In this document: one piece after another, positions 52,079 through 61,482 of the stretch
Position numbering within the stretch: the first letter of the stretch is position 1
Layout: the number at the start of each line of letters is the position of its first letter
NCBI RefSeq assembly: GCF_030409605.1
Contig: NZ_JAUFQG010000004.1
Span: 868,001 to 932,000, forward strand
Reading direction: 5' to 3'
Length of the DNA stretch: 64,000 nt
Origin: Simiduia curdlanivorans
GTDB taxonomy: Bacteria; Pseudomonadota; Gammaproteobacteria; Pseudomonadales; Cellvibrionaceae
The notes under the pieces: generated by a model
Database searches by the model: none
Seen by the model: only the letters and a program-made list of their open reading frames with translations
What the model was told of the DNA's origin: nothing
Made by a program: the position numbers and the translations under genes

Positions 52079-53395
52079 CTAATGTAATCGTAATTGAGAT
52101 CGAAGTGGTGGGATAACCAGATATGCCAAACTAATGCCTCGCACTAGGTTGAATACTGCAAACGCGAACCAAAGGCCGTGATTGCCCAGTGGCGTCGTTA
52201 GATACCACAGCGGTAGAAAAACCATAAAGCAGGAAAACAATAAACTGTTGCGCATAGCCTGGGTTTCGCCGGCACCGATGCAATAGCCATCCAGAACATA
52301 GGCTCCCACGGAGATAGCGGGCAATAGGGCACACCAAAAGAAGTAGGTGCTTACACTTTGAGTGACTGCCTCAATGTCGCTAAACAGTGGAATTAAGCTC
52401 TGTTGGCTGAACCAAAAGCCGGCGCCCATGACGACGGCGACGACGAAAGACGTAGAGCTAATGTTGATCAGCAGTTGCCATAGTCTATCGGCGCGCTTTT
52501 GGCCCTTGGCCTGACCCGTCAACGCCTCGGCGGCGTGAGCCAGGCCATCGAGGGCATAGGAGGCCAAGTGCACCAGTTGTAGCAGAATGGCATTGCTGGC
52601 CAAGATAGTATCGCCAAATTGGGCGCCTTGGCTGGTAAAAAACAGCAAGACAAACATCAAGCAGCAGGTGCGAACAAACAAGTGTTGATTTAGCGTCAGT
52701 ACCGACCGCCAGCGGCCGGGTTGGTTGATAATGAAGCTCAAACTCAGTGTCGGCTTTCGGCGCAAATACAGGCCAATAGCGACAATTAAGCCAATATATT
52801 CGCTCAGTACTGAGGCCCAAGCGGCACCAAGGCTGCGGAAATCCCAATACACGATGAACAGTAGGTCGAAGCCAATATTGGCGGCGTTGGTGACCAGTAA
52901 AATGATGAGTGGCAACTTGGTCAACTGCCGGCCAATAAACCAACCTAGCAACGCATAGTTCAGTAGTGTTGCCGGGGCGGACCAAAGCCGGGTTTGGCTA
53001 TAGCTAAGCGCAAGAGCAGACACCTCGCTGCTGGCATTCATCGCCGAAATGGCAAGGGGCAGCAAAAATGGCCCCAGCAACAGGATCATTAGCGCTAAGC
53101 CTAAGGCTAAGAGGCAGTTTTGCGCCAAGGCCTTTTCGCCGGCTGCGGGGTTATCCTCGCCCAGAGCCTGCGCAACGTGGCTGGTTGTGCCCATGCGCAG
53201 GAAGCCGAAGCCCCAAAACAGCAGTGTCAGAATGCTCGCGCCAAGGGCACAGGCACCAATATAGACTTGACTGGGCAGGTGGCCAAGTAAGGCCGTATCA
53301 ACCAGCCCGAGCAGTGGCTGGGTGATATTCGACAGCATGAGCGGCCACGCGAGCAGCCAAATTTTTTGCTGAATGCCTTGCTTGTTAGGGCGCAA
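52079..53395 (-). CDS. MATE-family efflux transporter, DinF type
   Basis: Inner-membrane exporter driven by protons or sodium. The 438 residues form twelve hydrophobic segments in two halves; the N-terminus IWLLAWPLMLSNITQPLLGLVDTALLGHL (in two overlapping parts from residue 12) and GFLRMGTTSHVAQALGEDN (about 64-82) match the DinF branch. Substrates are not predictable. It is not next to lexA here, so SOS control cannot be inferred. Confidence 0.88.
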   Translation of the reverse strand: MRPNKQGIQQKIWLLAWPLMLSNITQPLLGLVDTALLGHLPSQVYIGACALGASILTLLFWGFGFLRMGTTSHVAQALGEDNPAAGEKALAQNCLLALGLALMILLLGPFLLPLAISAMNASSEVSALALSYSQTRLWSAPATLLNYALLGWFIGRQLTKLPLIILLVTNAANIGFDLLFIVYWDFRSLGAAWASVLSEYIGLIVAIGLYLRRKPTLSLSFIINQPGRWRSVLTLNQHLFVRTCCLMFVLLFFTSQGAQFGDTILASNAILLQLVHLASYALDGLAHAAEALTGQAKGQKRADRLWQLLINISSTSFVVAVVMGAGFWFSQQSLIPLFSDIEAVTQSVSTYFFWCALLPAISVGAYVLDGYCIGAGETQAMRNSLLFSCFMVFLPLWYLTTPLGNHGLWFAFAVFNLVRGISLAYLVIPPLRSQLRLH

Positions 53396-53802
53396 TGAGG
53401 CGCCTCATTGGAACAAGTCTAGGCCGCTGAATACCATTAAAAACTGAGCGTAACTTAATAAATTTGTTGATTTTTTTACTCGCTTATGGCCTTCTTAGAA
53501 CCGCATATGAATGCGACGATTTGCCGCAGTTTGTTGGATGTAACCCTCGGTTGACTGAAAAGTACCTGGTATCGCCTCAAATAAAAGCGCAGATCGCACT
53601 AGCTGGTATCAGTGTGACGGCTTTGCTGTACCCGTGCTTGTGATGAACAAGTGCGAAAAAAGATACGCAGGATCTCGGTTTCGGCCGAGCTATTTTGAAG
53701 TTTACCGTTGTTACCGGCACGGGCAACCTTTTCGGTTACCGCCTTTACGCTGGGTTCATCCGTTAAGTAGTCATAAAAAGCATAACTAGCTACACGGAGA
53801 CA
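53396..53802. other. Gene-free region upstream of the cox cluster
   Basis: About 400 bases with no convincing gene. It must hold the cox promoter, but I found no well-spaced sigma-70 pair. Weak inverted repeats are seen (CTTGT/ACAAG near 53637-53651 and CTCGG/CCGAG near 53674-53689). It may carry regulator sites for the oxidase. Confidence 0.45.
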
Positions 53803-54942
53803 ATGGGCATGCTGAAACAAGCAAAGAGCAGTTTTGCTTGGTTGCTTGGCTTCTCGTTCTTTAGCCAATTTGCGTTGGCGGACGAAGTCGAGCGTTGGGG
53901 GGTCAACATGACCCAGGGGGTTACCGCTGTAAGCCATGAGATCTATGGTTTGCATATGGATATCTTCTGGTGGTGTGTGGCCATCGGTGTATTGGTTTTT
54001 GGTGTGATGTTTTACACCATGATTGTGCATCGGAAAGCCAACGGCGCGAAAGCGTCCAACTTCCACGAAAGTACATTCCTTGAAGTTTTATGGACTGTGG
54101 TGCCAATTATTATTTTGGTGATCATGGTGATTCCTGCCACTAAAACCTTGATTAAGGTTTACGACACCAGTGAACCCGACTTAGATGTTGTGGTCACGGG
54201 CTATCAGTGGAAGTGGAAATACGAGTACCTGAATCAAGACGTAAGTTTCTTCTCGTCCTTGTCGACCCCGGCAGACCAGATCCACAACCTCGCGCCGAAA
54301 GGCCCTAACTATTTGTTAGAGGTGGACCATGAGCTGGTTATCCCGATTAAGAAGAAAGTGCGTTTTTTGATCACTGCCAACGACGTTATTCACGCCTGGT
54401 GGGTGCCAGATTTAGCCGTTAAAAAAGATGCAATTCCCGGCTTCATTAACGAATCTTGGACCTTTATTGACGAGCCCGGCGTCTACCGAGGCCAGTGTGC
54501 GGAGCTGTGTGGTAAAGATCACGGTTTCATGCCCATCGTGGTCAGAGCGGTCCCCCAGGAAGAGTTTGATGCTTGGATGATGAAAAAGCGTGAAGCGTCT
54601 GCAGCTATCGCTGAAGCCGCCAAACAAACGCTGACTTTTGATGAGCTCTATGCCCAGGGCGAAGTGGTCTATCAAAAGCAATGCGCTGCCTGCCATCAGC
54701 CTGATGGTAAAGGTATCGCCGGTGTTTTCCCCGCCATTGTTGGCAGCCCGATTGCCAATGGCGACATGCGCGACCATTTAGATCGTGTAATCAACGGTGG
54801 GAAAGGTATGCCTCCCTTTGGTGAGCAGCTAACCCCGGTGGAAGCCGCGGCGGTTATCACCTTCCAACGCAATGCGTTTGGCAATAACACCGGTTCACAG
54901 GTGCAGCCAATCGACATCGTGAATTTTAAGCAAGGTTCATAA
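53803..54942 (+). CDS. coxB: Cytochrome c oxidase subunit II with C-terminal cytochrome c domain
   Basis: CuA-bearing subunit of an aa3-type oxidase that takes electrons from cytochrome c. The 379 residues have a signal peptide (ending near residue 26), two membrane helices (about 48-68 and 90-112), and the CuA motif CAELCGKDHGFM (about 231-242). A cytochrome c domain follows with CAACH (about 293-297) and a likely methionine ligand in GKGMPPFGEQL (about 327-337). The fusion makes this a caac-type subunit II, as in Pseudomonas. A second ATG two codons later could also be the start. Confidence 0.95.
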   Translation: MGMLKQAKSSFAWLLGFSFFSQFALADEVERWGVNMTQGVTAVSHEIYGLHMDIFWWCVAIGVLVFGVMFYTMIVHRKANGAKASNFHESTFLEVLWTVVPIIILVIMVIPATKTLIKVYDTSEPDLDVVVTGYQWKWKYEYLNQDVSFFSSLSTPADQIHNLAPKGPNYLLEVDHELVIPIKKKVRFLITANDVIHAWWVPDLAVKKDAIPGFINESWTFIDEPGVYRGQCAELCGKDHGFMPIVVRAVPQEEFDAWMMKKREASAAIAEAAKQTLTFDELYAQGEVVYQKQCAACHQPDGKGIAGVFPAIVGSPIANGDMRDHLDRVINGGKGMPPFGEQLTPVEAAAVITFQRNAFGNNTGSQVQPIDIVNFKQGS

Positions 54943-54954
54943 GGGGAGCGACAC

Positions 54955-56505
54955 ATGGCACACGGCCCTGCTAAAGGTATTACCCGGTGGTTTTACACCA
55001 CCAACCATAAAGACATCGGCAGTATGTATTTATGGTTTAGTTTCGCGATGTTTTTGATGGGCGGCGTTTTCGCCCTGGTGATTCGCGCCGAACTGTTCGA
55101 GCCAGGCTTACAAATTGTCGAGCCTGAATTTTTTAACCAAATGACCACCATGCACGGCCTGGTGATGGTGTTCGGTGCCGTTATGCCGGCCTTCGTGGGC
55201 TTGGCTAACTGGATGGTACCTATGATGATTGGCGCGCCGGACATGGCTTTGCCGCGCATGAACAACTGGTCGTTTTGGATTCTGCCCTTCGCCTTCACCA
55301 TGTTGGCATCGACCTTGTTCATGGAGGGCGGAGCACCTAATTTCGGCTGGACTTTCTACGCGCCACTATCGACCACCTATGCGCCACCCAGCGTGACTTT
55401 TTTCATCTTCGCCGTTCATATTATGGGCGCCAGTTCGATCATGGGGGCAATCAATATTATCGCCACCATTTTGAACATGCGCGCCCCAGGCATGACCTTA
55501 ATGAAGATGCCACTGTTCGTCTGGACTTGGTTAATTACCGCCTATCTATTGATAGCGGTTATGCCGGTACTTGCGGGCGTGGTCACCATGATGTTGATGG
55601 ATATTCACTTCGGCACCAGCTTCTTCTCCGCCGCCGGTGGTGGTGATCCTGTATTGTTCCAGCACGTATTCTGGTTCTTCGGTCATCCAGAAGTGTACAT
55701 CATGATTTTGCCGGCTTTTGGTGTGGTTAGTGCCATTATCCCAACCTTTGCGCGCAAACCTTTGTTCGGTTACGCGTCTATGGTGTATGCCACGGCGTCC
55801 ATCGCGTTTTTAAGCTTTATTGTTTGGGCGCACCACATGTTTACCGTGGGCATGCCCATCGCCGGCGAATTGTTTTTTATGTACGCCACCATGTTGATCG
55901 CCGTGCCGACGGGTGTGAAGGTGTTTAACTGGGTCACGACCATGTTCAAGGGTTCAATGACTTTTGAAACACCGATGTTATTCAGCATCGCCTTCGTGAT
56001 TTTATTTACCATCGGTGGCTTTTCGGGCTTGATGTTGGCCATCGCGCCAGCGGACTTCCAATACCACGATACCTACTTTGTAGTGGCGCATTTCCACTAT
56101 GTGTTGGTGCCCGGCGCCATCTTCTCGATCACAGCGGCGGTGTATTACTGGCTGCCTAAATGGTCGGGCAAGATGTACAACGAAATCATGGGCAAAACCC
56201 ATTTCTGGTTGGCGTTTATCGGCTTGAACCTAACCTTCTTCCCCATGCATTTCGCAGGGTTAGCAGGCATGCCGCGCCGTATTCCCGATTACAATCTGAT
56301 GTTTGCCGATTGGAATATGATTTCATCCGTAGGTGCTTTCCTGTTCGGTGCCGCGCAAATTTTATTCCTGTACAACATCATTGCCGCCATCGTATCGGGC
56401 AAGAAAGCCACTGATCGGGTTTGGGAAGGCTCGCACGGTTTGGAGTGGACGGTACCATCGCCTGCGCCTTACCACACTTTCTCTACCCCACCAGAAGTAA
56501 AGTGA
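54955..56505 (+). CDS. coxA: Cytochrome c oxidase subunit I
   Basis: Catalytic subunit with heme a and the heme a3-CuB centre. The 516 residues have about twelve membrane helices. The CuB-binding HPEVYIMILPAFG (about 243-255, with the Tyr cross-linked to His), HHMFTVGMP, and HDTYFVVAHFHYVL (about 370-383) carry the metal-binding histidines. NWMVPMMIGAPDMALPRMNN (about 84-103) holds the aspartate of the D-channel, and these patterns fit the A1 subgroup. It follows coxB by 12 bases. Confidence 0.97.
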   Translation: MAHGPAKGITRWFYTTNHKDIGSMYLWFSFAMFLMGGVFALVIRAELFEPGLQIVEPEFFNQMTTMHGLVMVFGAVMPAFVGLANWMVPMMIGAPDMALPRMNNWSFWILPFAFTMLASTLFMEGGAPNFGWTFYAPLSTTYAPPSVTFFIFAVHIMGASSIMGAINIIATILNMRAPGMTLMKMPLFVWTWLITAYLLIAVMPVLAGVVTMMLMDIHFGTSFFSAAGGGDPVLFQHVFWFFGHPEVYIMILPAFGVVSAIIPTFARKPLFGYASMVYATASIAFLSFIVWAHHMFTVGMPIAGELFFMYATMLIAVPTGVKVFNWVTTMFKGSMTFETPMLFSIAFVILFTIGGFSGLMLAIAPADFQYHDTYFVVAHFHYVLVPGAIFSITAAVYYWLPKWSGKMYNEIMGKTHFWLAFIGLNLTFFPMHFAGLAGMPRRIPDYNLMFADWNMISSVGAFLFGAAQILFLYNIIAAIVSGKKATDRVWEGSHGLEWTVPSPAPYHTFSTPPEVK

Positions 56506-56512
56506 TTTCGCT

Positions 56513-57100
56513 GTGGCCAACGAAGTAGATAAAGCCAATGCAAAACTAAGCGCGAAACTCATCGCGCTTGGTTTTGCTATGTTTGGTTTCGCCATTTTCG
56601 TCATGCCGCCTTTGTATGATGCGTTTTGTGAAATTACTGGCCTCAATGGCAAAACGGGTGATCAATATCAAGCTAAGGAAATCACCGTCGATCTGAGCCG
56701 TGAAATAACGGTTCAGTTTGTAGCTACCAATAATGAAGCTATGCCTTGGCTTTTTAAGCCGGGCGTGCAAAGCATTAAAGTTCATCCTGGGCAGGCCGTG
56801 GATGTGATTTACCACGCCGTTAACCCAACCGGGAAAGATATGGTGGCGCAAGCGGTACCAAGCTTGGTGCCCTTTAAAGCGGCCCAGTATTTTCATAAAA
56901 CGGAATGTTTTTGTTTTAACAACCAGCCGTTAAAAGCTGGTGAGAGCGCTGAATTAGGTCTGCAGTTTATTGTCGACTTGGATGTACCTAAACAGGTAAA
57001 TACCATTACCTTGTCTTACACGCTGTTTGATATTACCGATGCCGTTGGCGCACAACAGCTAGCAAACAGCGGTGTGGGTACCACCCTAACAACTCCATAA
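56513..57100 (+). CDS. ctaG: Cytochrome c oxidase copper-assembly protein (CtaG/Cox11)
   Basis: Membrane-anchored copper chaperone that builds CuB in subunit I. The 195 residues start at a GTG, with one N-terminal membrane helix (about 13-35) and a periplasmic domain bearing the copper-binding CFCFNNQPLKAGES (about 129-142). YTLFDIT near the end is family-typical. It sits between coxA and coxC as in other clusters of this kind. Confidence 0.94.
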   Translation: MANEVDKANAKLSAKLIALGFAMFGFAIFVMPPLYDAFCEITGLNGKTGDQYQAKEITVDLSREITVQFVATNNEAMPWLFKPGVQSIKVHPGQAVDVIYHAVNPTGKDMVAQAVPSLVPFKAAQYFHKTECFCFNNQPLKAGESAELGLQFIVDLDVPKQVNTITLSYTLFDITDAVGAQQLANSGVGTTLTTP

Positions 57101-57117
57101 AAACGCGGGGTAGCAAC

Positions 57118-58044
57118 ATGGCAACAGAAGGAACTTACTACGTTCCAGAGCAAAGCAAATTACCAATATTTGCCAGTCTCGGATTATTTATAACGGTATT
57201 TGGTGCCGCTAACTGGATGAATGGCAACGACAATGGCCCCATGATATTCATGGCCGGCGGCTTTATTCTGGCGGTAGTCTTGTGGAATTGGTTTAGCACG
57301 GTTATCGATGAAAATATGAACGGTCTGAACTCCGTTCAATTGAAGCGATCCTATGTTTGGGGCATGGGCTGGTTCATATTTAGTGAGGTGATGTTCTTCG
57401 CGGCATTTTTTGGCGCGCTCTATTACATCCGAAACTTTTCTCTCCCGTGGCTCGGCGGCGAAGGTTCGCACGATACCATGACCAATGAATTGCTTTGGAA
57501 CGGTTTCGAAAATCACTGGCCTTTGATGACCACACCAGACATGGCCGCCAACGGTGCCGGTGCCACGGTACTGGGCCCAGAACAAAATATGAGTGGCTCA
57601 AATCTAACAGCGGAAAATATTTGGGGCTGGCTGCCGCTGTGGAATACTATCGTGCTGCTTACGTCTTCCGTTACAGTGCACTTCGCGCACTCAGCGATTA
57701 AAAAGGACAACCGTAAAGCCTTTAATGTTTGGTTGGGTATTACGGTCGCATTGGGTATCATCTTTCTAATCTTACAAGTTGAAGAATATATCCACGCCTA
57801 CCAAGAGCTCGGTTTAACCTTGGCCTCTGGTGCTTACGGAACTACCTTTTTCATGTTGACCGGCTTTCACGGCGCACACGTAACACTCGGCACCTTTATG
57901 TTGTTAGTGATGTGGTTGCGCTCTGTGTTTAAAGGCCATTTTAAGTCTGACGATCAGTTTGGTTTCGAAGCGGCCAGTTGGTATTGGCACTTTGTTGATG
58001 TGGTTTGGGTTGGGTTATTTCTCTTTGTGTACGTATTGGGCTGA
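57118..58044 (+). CDS. coxC: Cytochrome c oxidase subunit III
   Basis: Membrane subunit III, which stabilises the oxidase and its proton uptake. The 308 residues have seven predicted membrane helices. GMGWFIFSEVMFFAAFFGAL (about 82-101, with the family glutamate), GFHGAHVTLGTFMLLVMWL and the C-terminal ASWYWHFVDVVWVGLF motif are diagnostic. A loop of about 40 residues (near 120-160) is inserted between helices. A stem-loop follows before the convergent DUF2909 gene. Confidence 0.96.
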   Translation: MATEGTYYVPEQSKLPIFASLGLFITVFGAANWMNGNDNGPMIFMAGGFILAVVLWNWFSTVIDENMNGLNSVQLKRSYVWGMGWFIFSEVMFFAAFFGALYYIRNFSLPWLGGEGSHDTMTNELLWNGFENHWPLMTTPDMAANGAGATVLGPEQNMSGSNLTAENIWGWLPLWNTIVLLTSSVTVHFAHSAIKKDNRKAFNVWLGITVALGIIFLILQVEEYIHAYQELGLTLASGAYGTTFFMLTGFHGAHVTLGTFMLLVMWLRSVFKGHFKSDDQFGFEAASWYWHFVDVVWVGLFLFVYVLG

Positions 58045-58056
58045 TCCCAACAAGGG

Positions 58057-58077
58057 GGCCTGTGTTTATAACAGGCC
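58057..58077. terminator. Hairpin between coxC and the DUF2909 gene
   Basis: GGCCTGT (58057-58063) and ACAGGCC (58071-58077) form a perfect stem; the stop codon of the minus-strand gene lies in the loop. No U run is present. It could act in both directions. Confidence 0.45.
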
Positions 58078-58296
58078 TCTGGATTCCCAAGGTGCAGTGC
58101 TCGCCAATTGGCCGGTGTAAAAGCCATAAAAAATAGTCAATAGTAGCAGTGCCGCTAAGGTCACCCGAATACCAAGCGCATAAAGGGTTCGCTTTGATTC
58201 CGTTGCACCCATATCTTTCAGTAAAAATATAAGCCCACTGGTGAGGCTGGCAACAACCGCAAGAAACAATACGCCAATTATTATTTTTAAAAACAT
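58066..58296 (-). CDS. DUF2909 twin-transmembrane protein
   Basis: Small membrane protein of 76 residues with two helices (about 3-25 and 45-65) and a short charged link. It belongs to the family found beside cytochrome oxidase genes in Pseudomonas and relatives, where it also lies in reverse orientation between coxC and the SURF1 gene. Its role is unknown; a part in oxidase assembly or stability is an inference from position. Confidence 0.82.
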   Translation of the reverse strand: MFLKIIIGVLFLAVVASLTSGLIFLLKDMGATESKRTLYALGIRVTLAALLLLTIFYGFYTGQLASTAPWESRGLL

Positions 58297-58364
58297 AGGT
58301 CGCTTCCTCGATAATTAGGCAGCCACCTTACGCCTTTGCAAGGGCGCTGGCAATTGAGGTAGCT

Positions 58365-59153
58365 ATGCCAAGCGAGCAACTCGAACACCCCACCGGTGCT
58401 TCGTCTGCAGTCCCAGAAAAACTGCATTTCGATATCAATATAAAGTTGATAACGCTGGGTCTGGTGTTTCTGCCGGTATTGCTGGCCTTGGGCTTTTGGC
58501 AACTCGATAGAGCAAACGAAAAATCCCAATTGTTGGACGCACACCGGCAACAACAACATTTAAACCCCATCTCCCTGAATGCGCTTGAGCAACAGGCCGT
58601 GCTGGCGTTGCCAGCTTTCACGAAAGTAACGCTTAACGCAAACATAGCAGCAGATACCTACTGGTTACTGGATAACCGTATTCAGCGCGGGCGGGTGGGC
58701 TATGAAGTGCTGCAAATTGCTCAGGTCAATAATGTCTGGCTGCTAATAAATCGCGGCTGGGTAGCCGGCGCTCACGATCGGCGTTTGAAACCTACCATAG
58801 CCTTACTAACCGGCCGTGTTAATCTCGCCGGGCAAATGGCCACTCAGTCTAAAAATATCATGTTAAGCGATTTGCCGCCCGATGCTCTCATTGCCGAGCG
58901 AATTGCCGAAATAGATTTAACCAAATTGAGTGAGCTCTCGGGCGTTACCTTGAGTGGCCTAGTGCAGCTGGCGCCGGAAAGCGAGGGCGCACTGAGCATT
59001 GATTGGCCCACGGTTAATATTTCACCGATCAAACATCAGGCCTATGCGTTTCAATGGTTTTCAATGGCCTTTGCATTGGTGGTACTGTTGGTGTTTGCCA
59101 ATACCAATTTATTAACGGTACTAAAACAAAAGACAACGAATAATAAGACGTAG
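58365..59153 (+). CDS. SURF1-family cytochrome oxidase assembly protein
   Basis: Assembly factor for heme a3 insertion. The 262 residues have an N-terminal membrane helix (LITLGLVFLPVLLALGFWQLDRANEK, split here at about 30-50) and a C-terminal helix (about 222-245) flanking a periplasmic domain. GFWQLDRANEK and LINRGWV are family marks, as is the ending region KHQAYAFQWFSMAFAL. It lies upstream of the SCO-like gene and ctaB. Confidence 0.92.
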   Translation: MPSEQLEHPTGASSAVPEKLHFDINIKLITLGLVFLPVLLALGFWQLDRANEKSQLLDAHRQQQHLNPISLNALEQQAVLALPAFTKVTLNANIAADTYWLLDNRIQRGRVGYEVLQIAQVNNVWLLINRGWVAGAHDRRLKPTIALLTGRVNLAGQMATQSKNIMLSDLPPDALIAERIAEIDLTKLSELSGVTLSGLVQLAPESEGALSIDWPTVNISPIKHQAYAFQWFSMAFALVVLLVFANTNLLTVLKQKTTNNKT

Positions 59154-59159
59154 TTAAAC

Positions 59160-59756
59160 ATGACAAATGCAGAAATACCCGCGGTGCGAAAACTTCAATG
59201 GTCCAAATGGCTGGTAATGGGCGTTATTCTTGTGCCCATGGTTGTGGCCTATGTTATTTATGAAACGGGGCTAGGCATACCAACCAACACCATAAACAAA
59301 GGTGTTTTGCTGAACCCGCCCGTGCAAATAGATAGCCTTGAGTTGCGCGATCGCGATAATCAGCCCATGACAATGGCCCAGCAGCCCCAGAAATGGCGCT
59401 TGCTAGTGCCGGCAATGTCGGCCTGCGATGACGCCTGTGTAGAGGCGCTTTATATTACGAGACAGGTGCATACGCGCTTAAATGAAAAATACACGCGGGT
59501 TGAACGGGTATTTTTGGTCGCCGATCTAGATTCCGCTACTGAGCAATTGATAGCGACGGAGCATGCAAATATTCAGGTTGTTAAGGTTGACCCCAGCGCT
59601 TGGGCGGCACTCTTGGCGCAAACCAATTACGCCCAAGGCCGCTATCTGATGATGGACCCGGATGGCTTCCTTATGATGTATTATCAAGACCAGCACACGG
59701 GTAACGATCTGCTCGCTGATCTCAAGCGCATGCTGAAGTTTTCCCGCGAACACTAA
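59160..59756 (+). CDS. Membrane-anchored SCO-like thioredoxin-fold protein, cox cluster
   Basis: Hypothetical protein of 198 residues with one membrane helix (about 19-39). The periplasmic part has CDDAC (about residues 87-91), a CXXXC pair like that of SCO copper chaperones, and RVFLVADLDS, DPDGFLMMYYQDQH and LLADLKRML segments that follow a thioredoxin-like order. The conserved SCO histidine in a VDHS context is not seen. A homologous gene occupies this position in Pseudomonas. It probably serves oxidase assembly; a redox or copper role is inference. Confidence 0.75.
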   Translation: MTNAEIPAVRKLQWSKWLVMGVILVPMVVAYVIYETGLGIPTNTINKGVLLNPPVQIDSLELRDRDNQPMTMAQQPQKWRLLVPAMSACDDACVEALYITRQVHTRLNEKYTRVERVFLVADLDSATEQLIATEHANIQVVKVDPSAWAALLAQTNYAQGRYLMMDPDGFLMMYYQDQHTGNDLLADLKRMLKFSREH

Positions 59757-59798
59757 AATAATAAAACCAAATAATAAAGCCAATATAGAGGTATCGAG

Positions 59799-60713
59799 AT
59801 GCAAGCCACAGAGCCAATGGCGCAATCATTAAGCTGGCGCGACTATTACGAGCTGTGTAAACCGCGCGTGGTTATGTTGATGATCCTTACTTCTGTTATC
59901 GGTATGTTGTTAGCCGTGCCGGGTATGGTGCCGCTCGACGTATTGATTCTCGGCAATCTTGGAATTGCGCTTTGCGCCGGCTCCGCGGCCACGGTCAATC
60001 ACTTGGTCGATCGACATATCGACCAAAAAATGGCGCGCACCTTTAACCGGCCGGTTGCCGGTGGTCGCATTGACCCTATGCGGGCGCTGATATTTGCCTC
60101 GGCGACGGGTTTGGCCGGTATGGCTATCCTACTGGTGTTTATCAATGCCTTAACCGCTTGGTTAACTTTGGCATCGCTGCTCGGTTACGCCGTCGTCTAC
60201 ACGCTGTTTTTAAAGCGCGCGACGCCGCAAAATATCGTCATTGGTGGTTTGGCCGGTGCGGCACCGCCACTGCTGGGCTGGACTGCGGTGACCGGTAGCA
60301 TCGATCCCGGTGGCTTGTTGTTGGTATTGATTATCTTCGCCTGGACACCGCCACATTTTTGGGCGCTGGCGGTGCATCGCAAAGATGAATACGCCAATGC
60401 CGAAATACCCATGCTGCCGGTTACTCACGGCGAGCACTACACCAAAATTCATATTCTGCTTTACACCATCATTCTCTGTTTGGTGACCGCACTGCCTTAC
60501 CTCACCGGCATGATGGGTTGGCTCTACCTGTTAGGCGCAGTAACCTTGGGTGCTGGGTTCATCTATTGGGCTTTGGTCATGCTGCTCACAGATAGGGAAT
60601 CTGCCGGCATGGATACCTTTCGCTATTCCATTATCTATTTAATGGCGCTATTTGTGATTATGTTGCTGGATCACTACTTAATCAGCCCTAGCTTGTGGGT
60701 GCCGGCGCTATGA
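59799..60713 (+). CDS. ctaB: Protoheme IX farnesyltransferase (heme O synthase)
   Basis: Farnesylates heme b to make heme O, a precursor of heme A. The 304 residues form about eight membrane helices of the UbiA family, with the two Asp-rich regions NHLVDRHIDQKMARTFNRP (about 67-85) and LTDRESAGMD. A gene for heme A synthase (COX15/ctaA), which Pseudomonas carries just before ctaB, is absent here; only 42 bases separate ctaB from the previous gene. Its stop overlaps the start of the SCO gene. Confidence 0.95.
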   Translation: MQATEPMAQSLSWRDYYELCKPRVVMLMILTSVIGMLLAVPGMVPLDVLILGNLGIALCAGSAATVNHLVDRHIDQKMARTFNRPVAGGRIDPMRALIFASATGLAGMAILLVFINALTAWLTLASLLGYAVVYTLFLKRATPQNIVIGGLAGAAPPLLGWTAVTGSIDPGGLLLVLIIFAWTPPHFWALAVHRKDEYANAEIPMLPVTHGEHYTKIHILLYTIILCLVTALPYLTGMMGWLYLLGAVTLGAGFIYWALVMLLTDRESAGMDTFRYSIIYLMALFVIMLLDHYLISPSLWVPAL

Positions 60714-61375
60714 CAGAGGCAATGAAAACCGAACAACAAAAGCGCGGTATTGCCCTCACCCTGGGCGTGATCGCGACATTTATTGTTATCGTTATGCTGC
60801 TATTCATCAACAAAATTACCACGCCCAGAGTGTTGAGCAATCTGGAGCTGCAAGTACACGGCACCATTGTTTTTGAGCCGCCGAGAATCTTTAAAGATTT
60901 TGTTTTACTGGATCACAAAGGCGAAGAATTTACCAAAGCGCGTTTTCAAGGTAAGTGGAGTTTCGTTTTTTTTGGCTTTACCCACTGCCCAGACATTTGC
61001 CCTACCACCATGGCAGCGCTGTCTAGCTGGTACAAAACCTTGAGCCCCGAGGTGCAAAAGCAAACCCAAATTATCATGGTGTCGGTCGATCCGGCGCGCG
61101 ATAGCGTTGAAACACTGGCGCAGTATGTGCCCTATTTTAACGAGGACTTTATCGGCCTCACTGGCGAGTTTTTACCGATTAAACGCTTCGCCAATCAACT
61201 CAATGTCGCCTTTACCAAAGTTGTACAGGGCGATGACTACACGGTCGACCACAGCGGCATTATTGCCATGATTAACCCGCGCGGGGACTATCACGCTTTT
61301 ATTAAGCCGCCACTGAATCCCGATAATGCCAGCTTAACCTACAGTTCGATCCGCAATAGCTTTCCAAGCGACTAG
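60710..61375 (+). CDS. SCO1/SenC-family copper chaperone
   Basis: Membrane-anchored copper-delivery protein for CuA of subunit II. The start at 60710 overlaps the ctaB TGA in ATGA and gives 222 residues. One membrane helix (about 15-36) precedes the thioredoxin-like domain with CPDIC (about 94-98) and VDHSGIIAMINPRGDY (about 181-196), which supplies the third copper ligand. It closes the oxidase group. Confidence 0.94.
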   Translation: MTEAMKTEQQKRGIALTLGVIATFIVIVMLLFINKITTPRVLSNLELQVHGTIVFEPPRIFKDFVLLDHKGEEFTKARFQGKWSFVFFGFTHCPDICPTTMAALSSWYKTLSPEVQKQTQIIMVSVDPARDSVETLAQYVPYFNEDFIGLTGEFLPIKRFANQLNVAFTKVVQGDDYTVDHSGIIAMINPRGDYHAFIKPPLNPDNASLTYSSIRNSFPSD

Positions 61376-61482
61376 CTTTTACGTCGATGGCTGAACTTAG
61401 AAACTTGTTCGCTTGATAAAAGGTATTACGGCACAATCTCTTTTGAACTCGCGTTAATATTTTACTGAGCGCCGTTTAACCT

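Noticed and set aside
53599..54066. 155-codon open frame on the minus strand upstream of and across coxB
   Set aside because: Much of it is antisense to the coxB signal peptide and first helix; low-complexity, no family match recognised.
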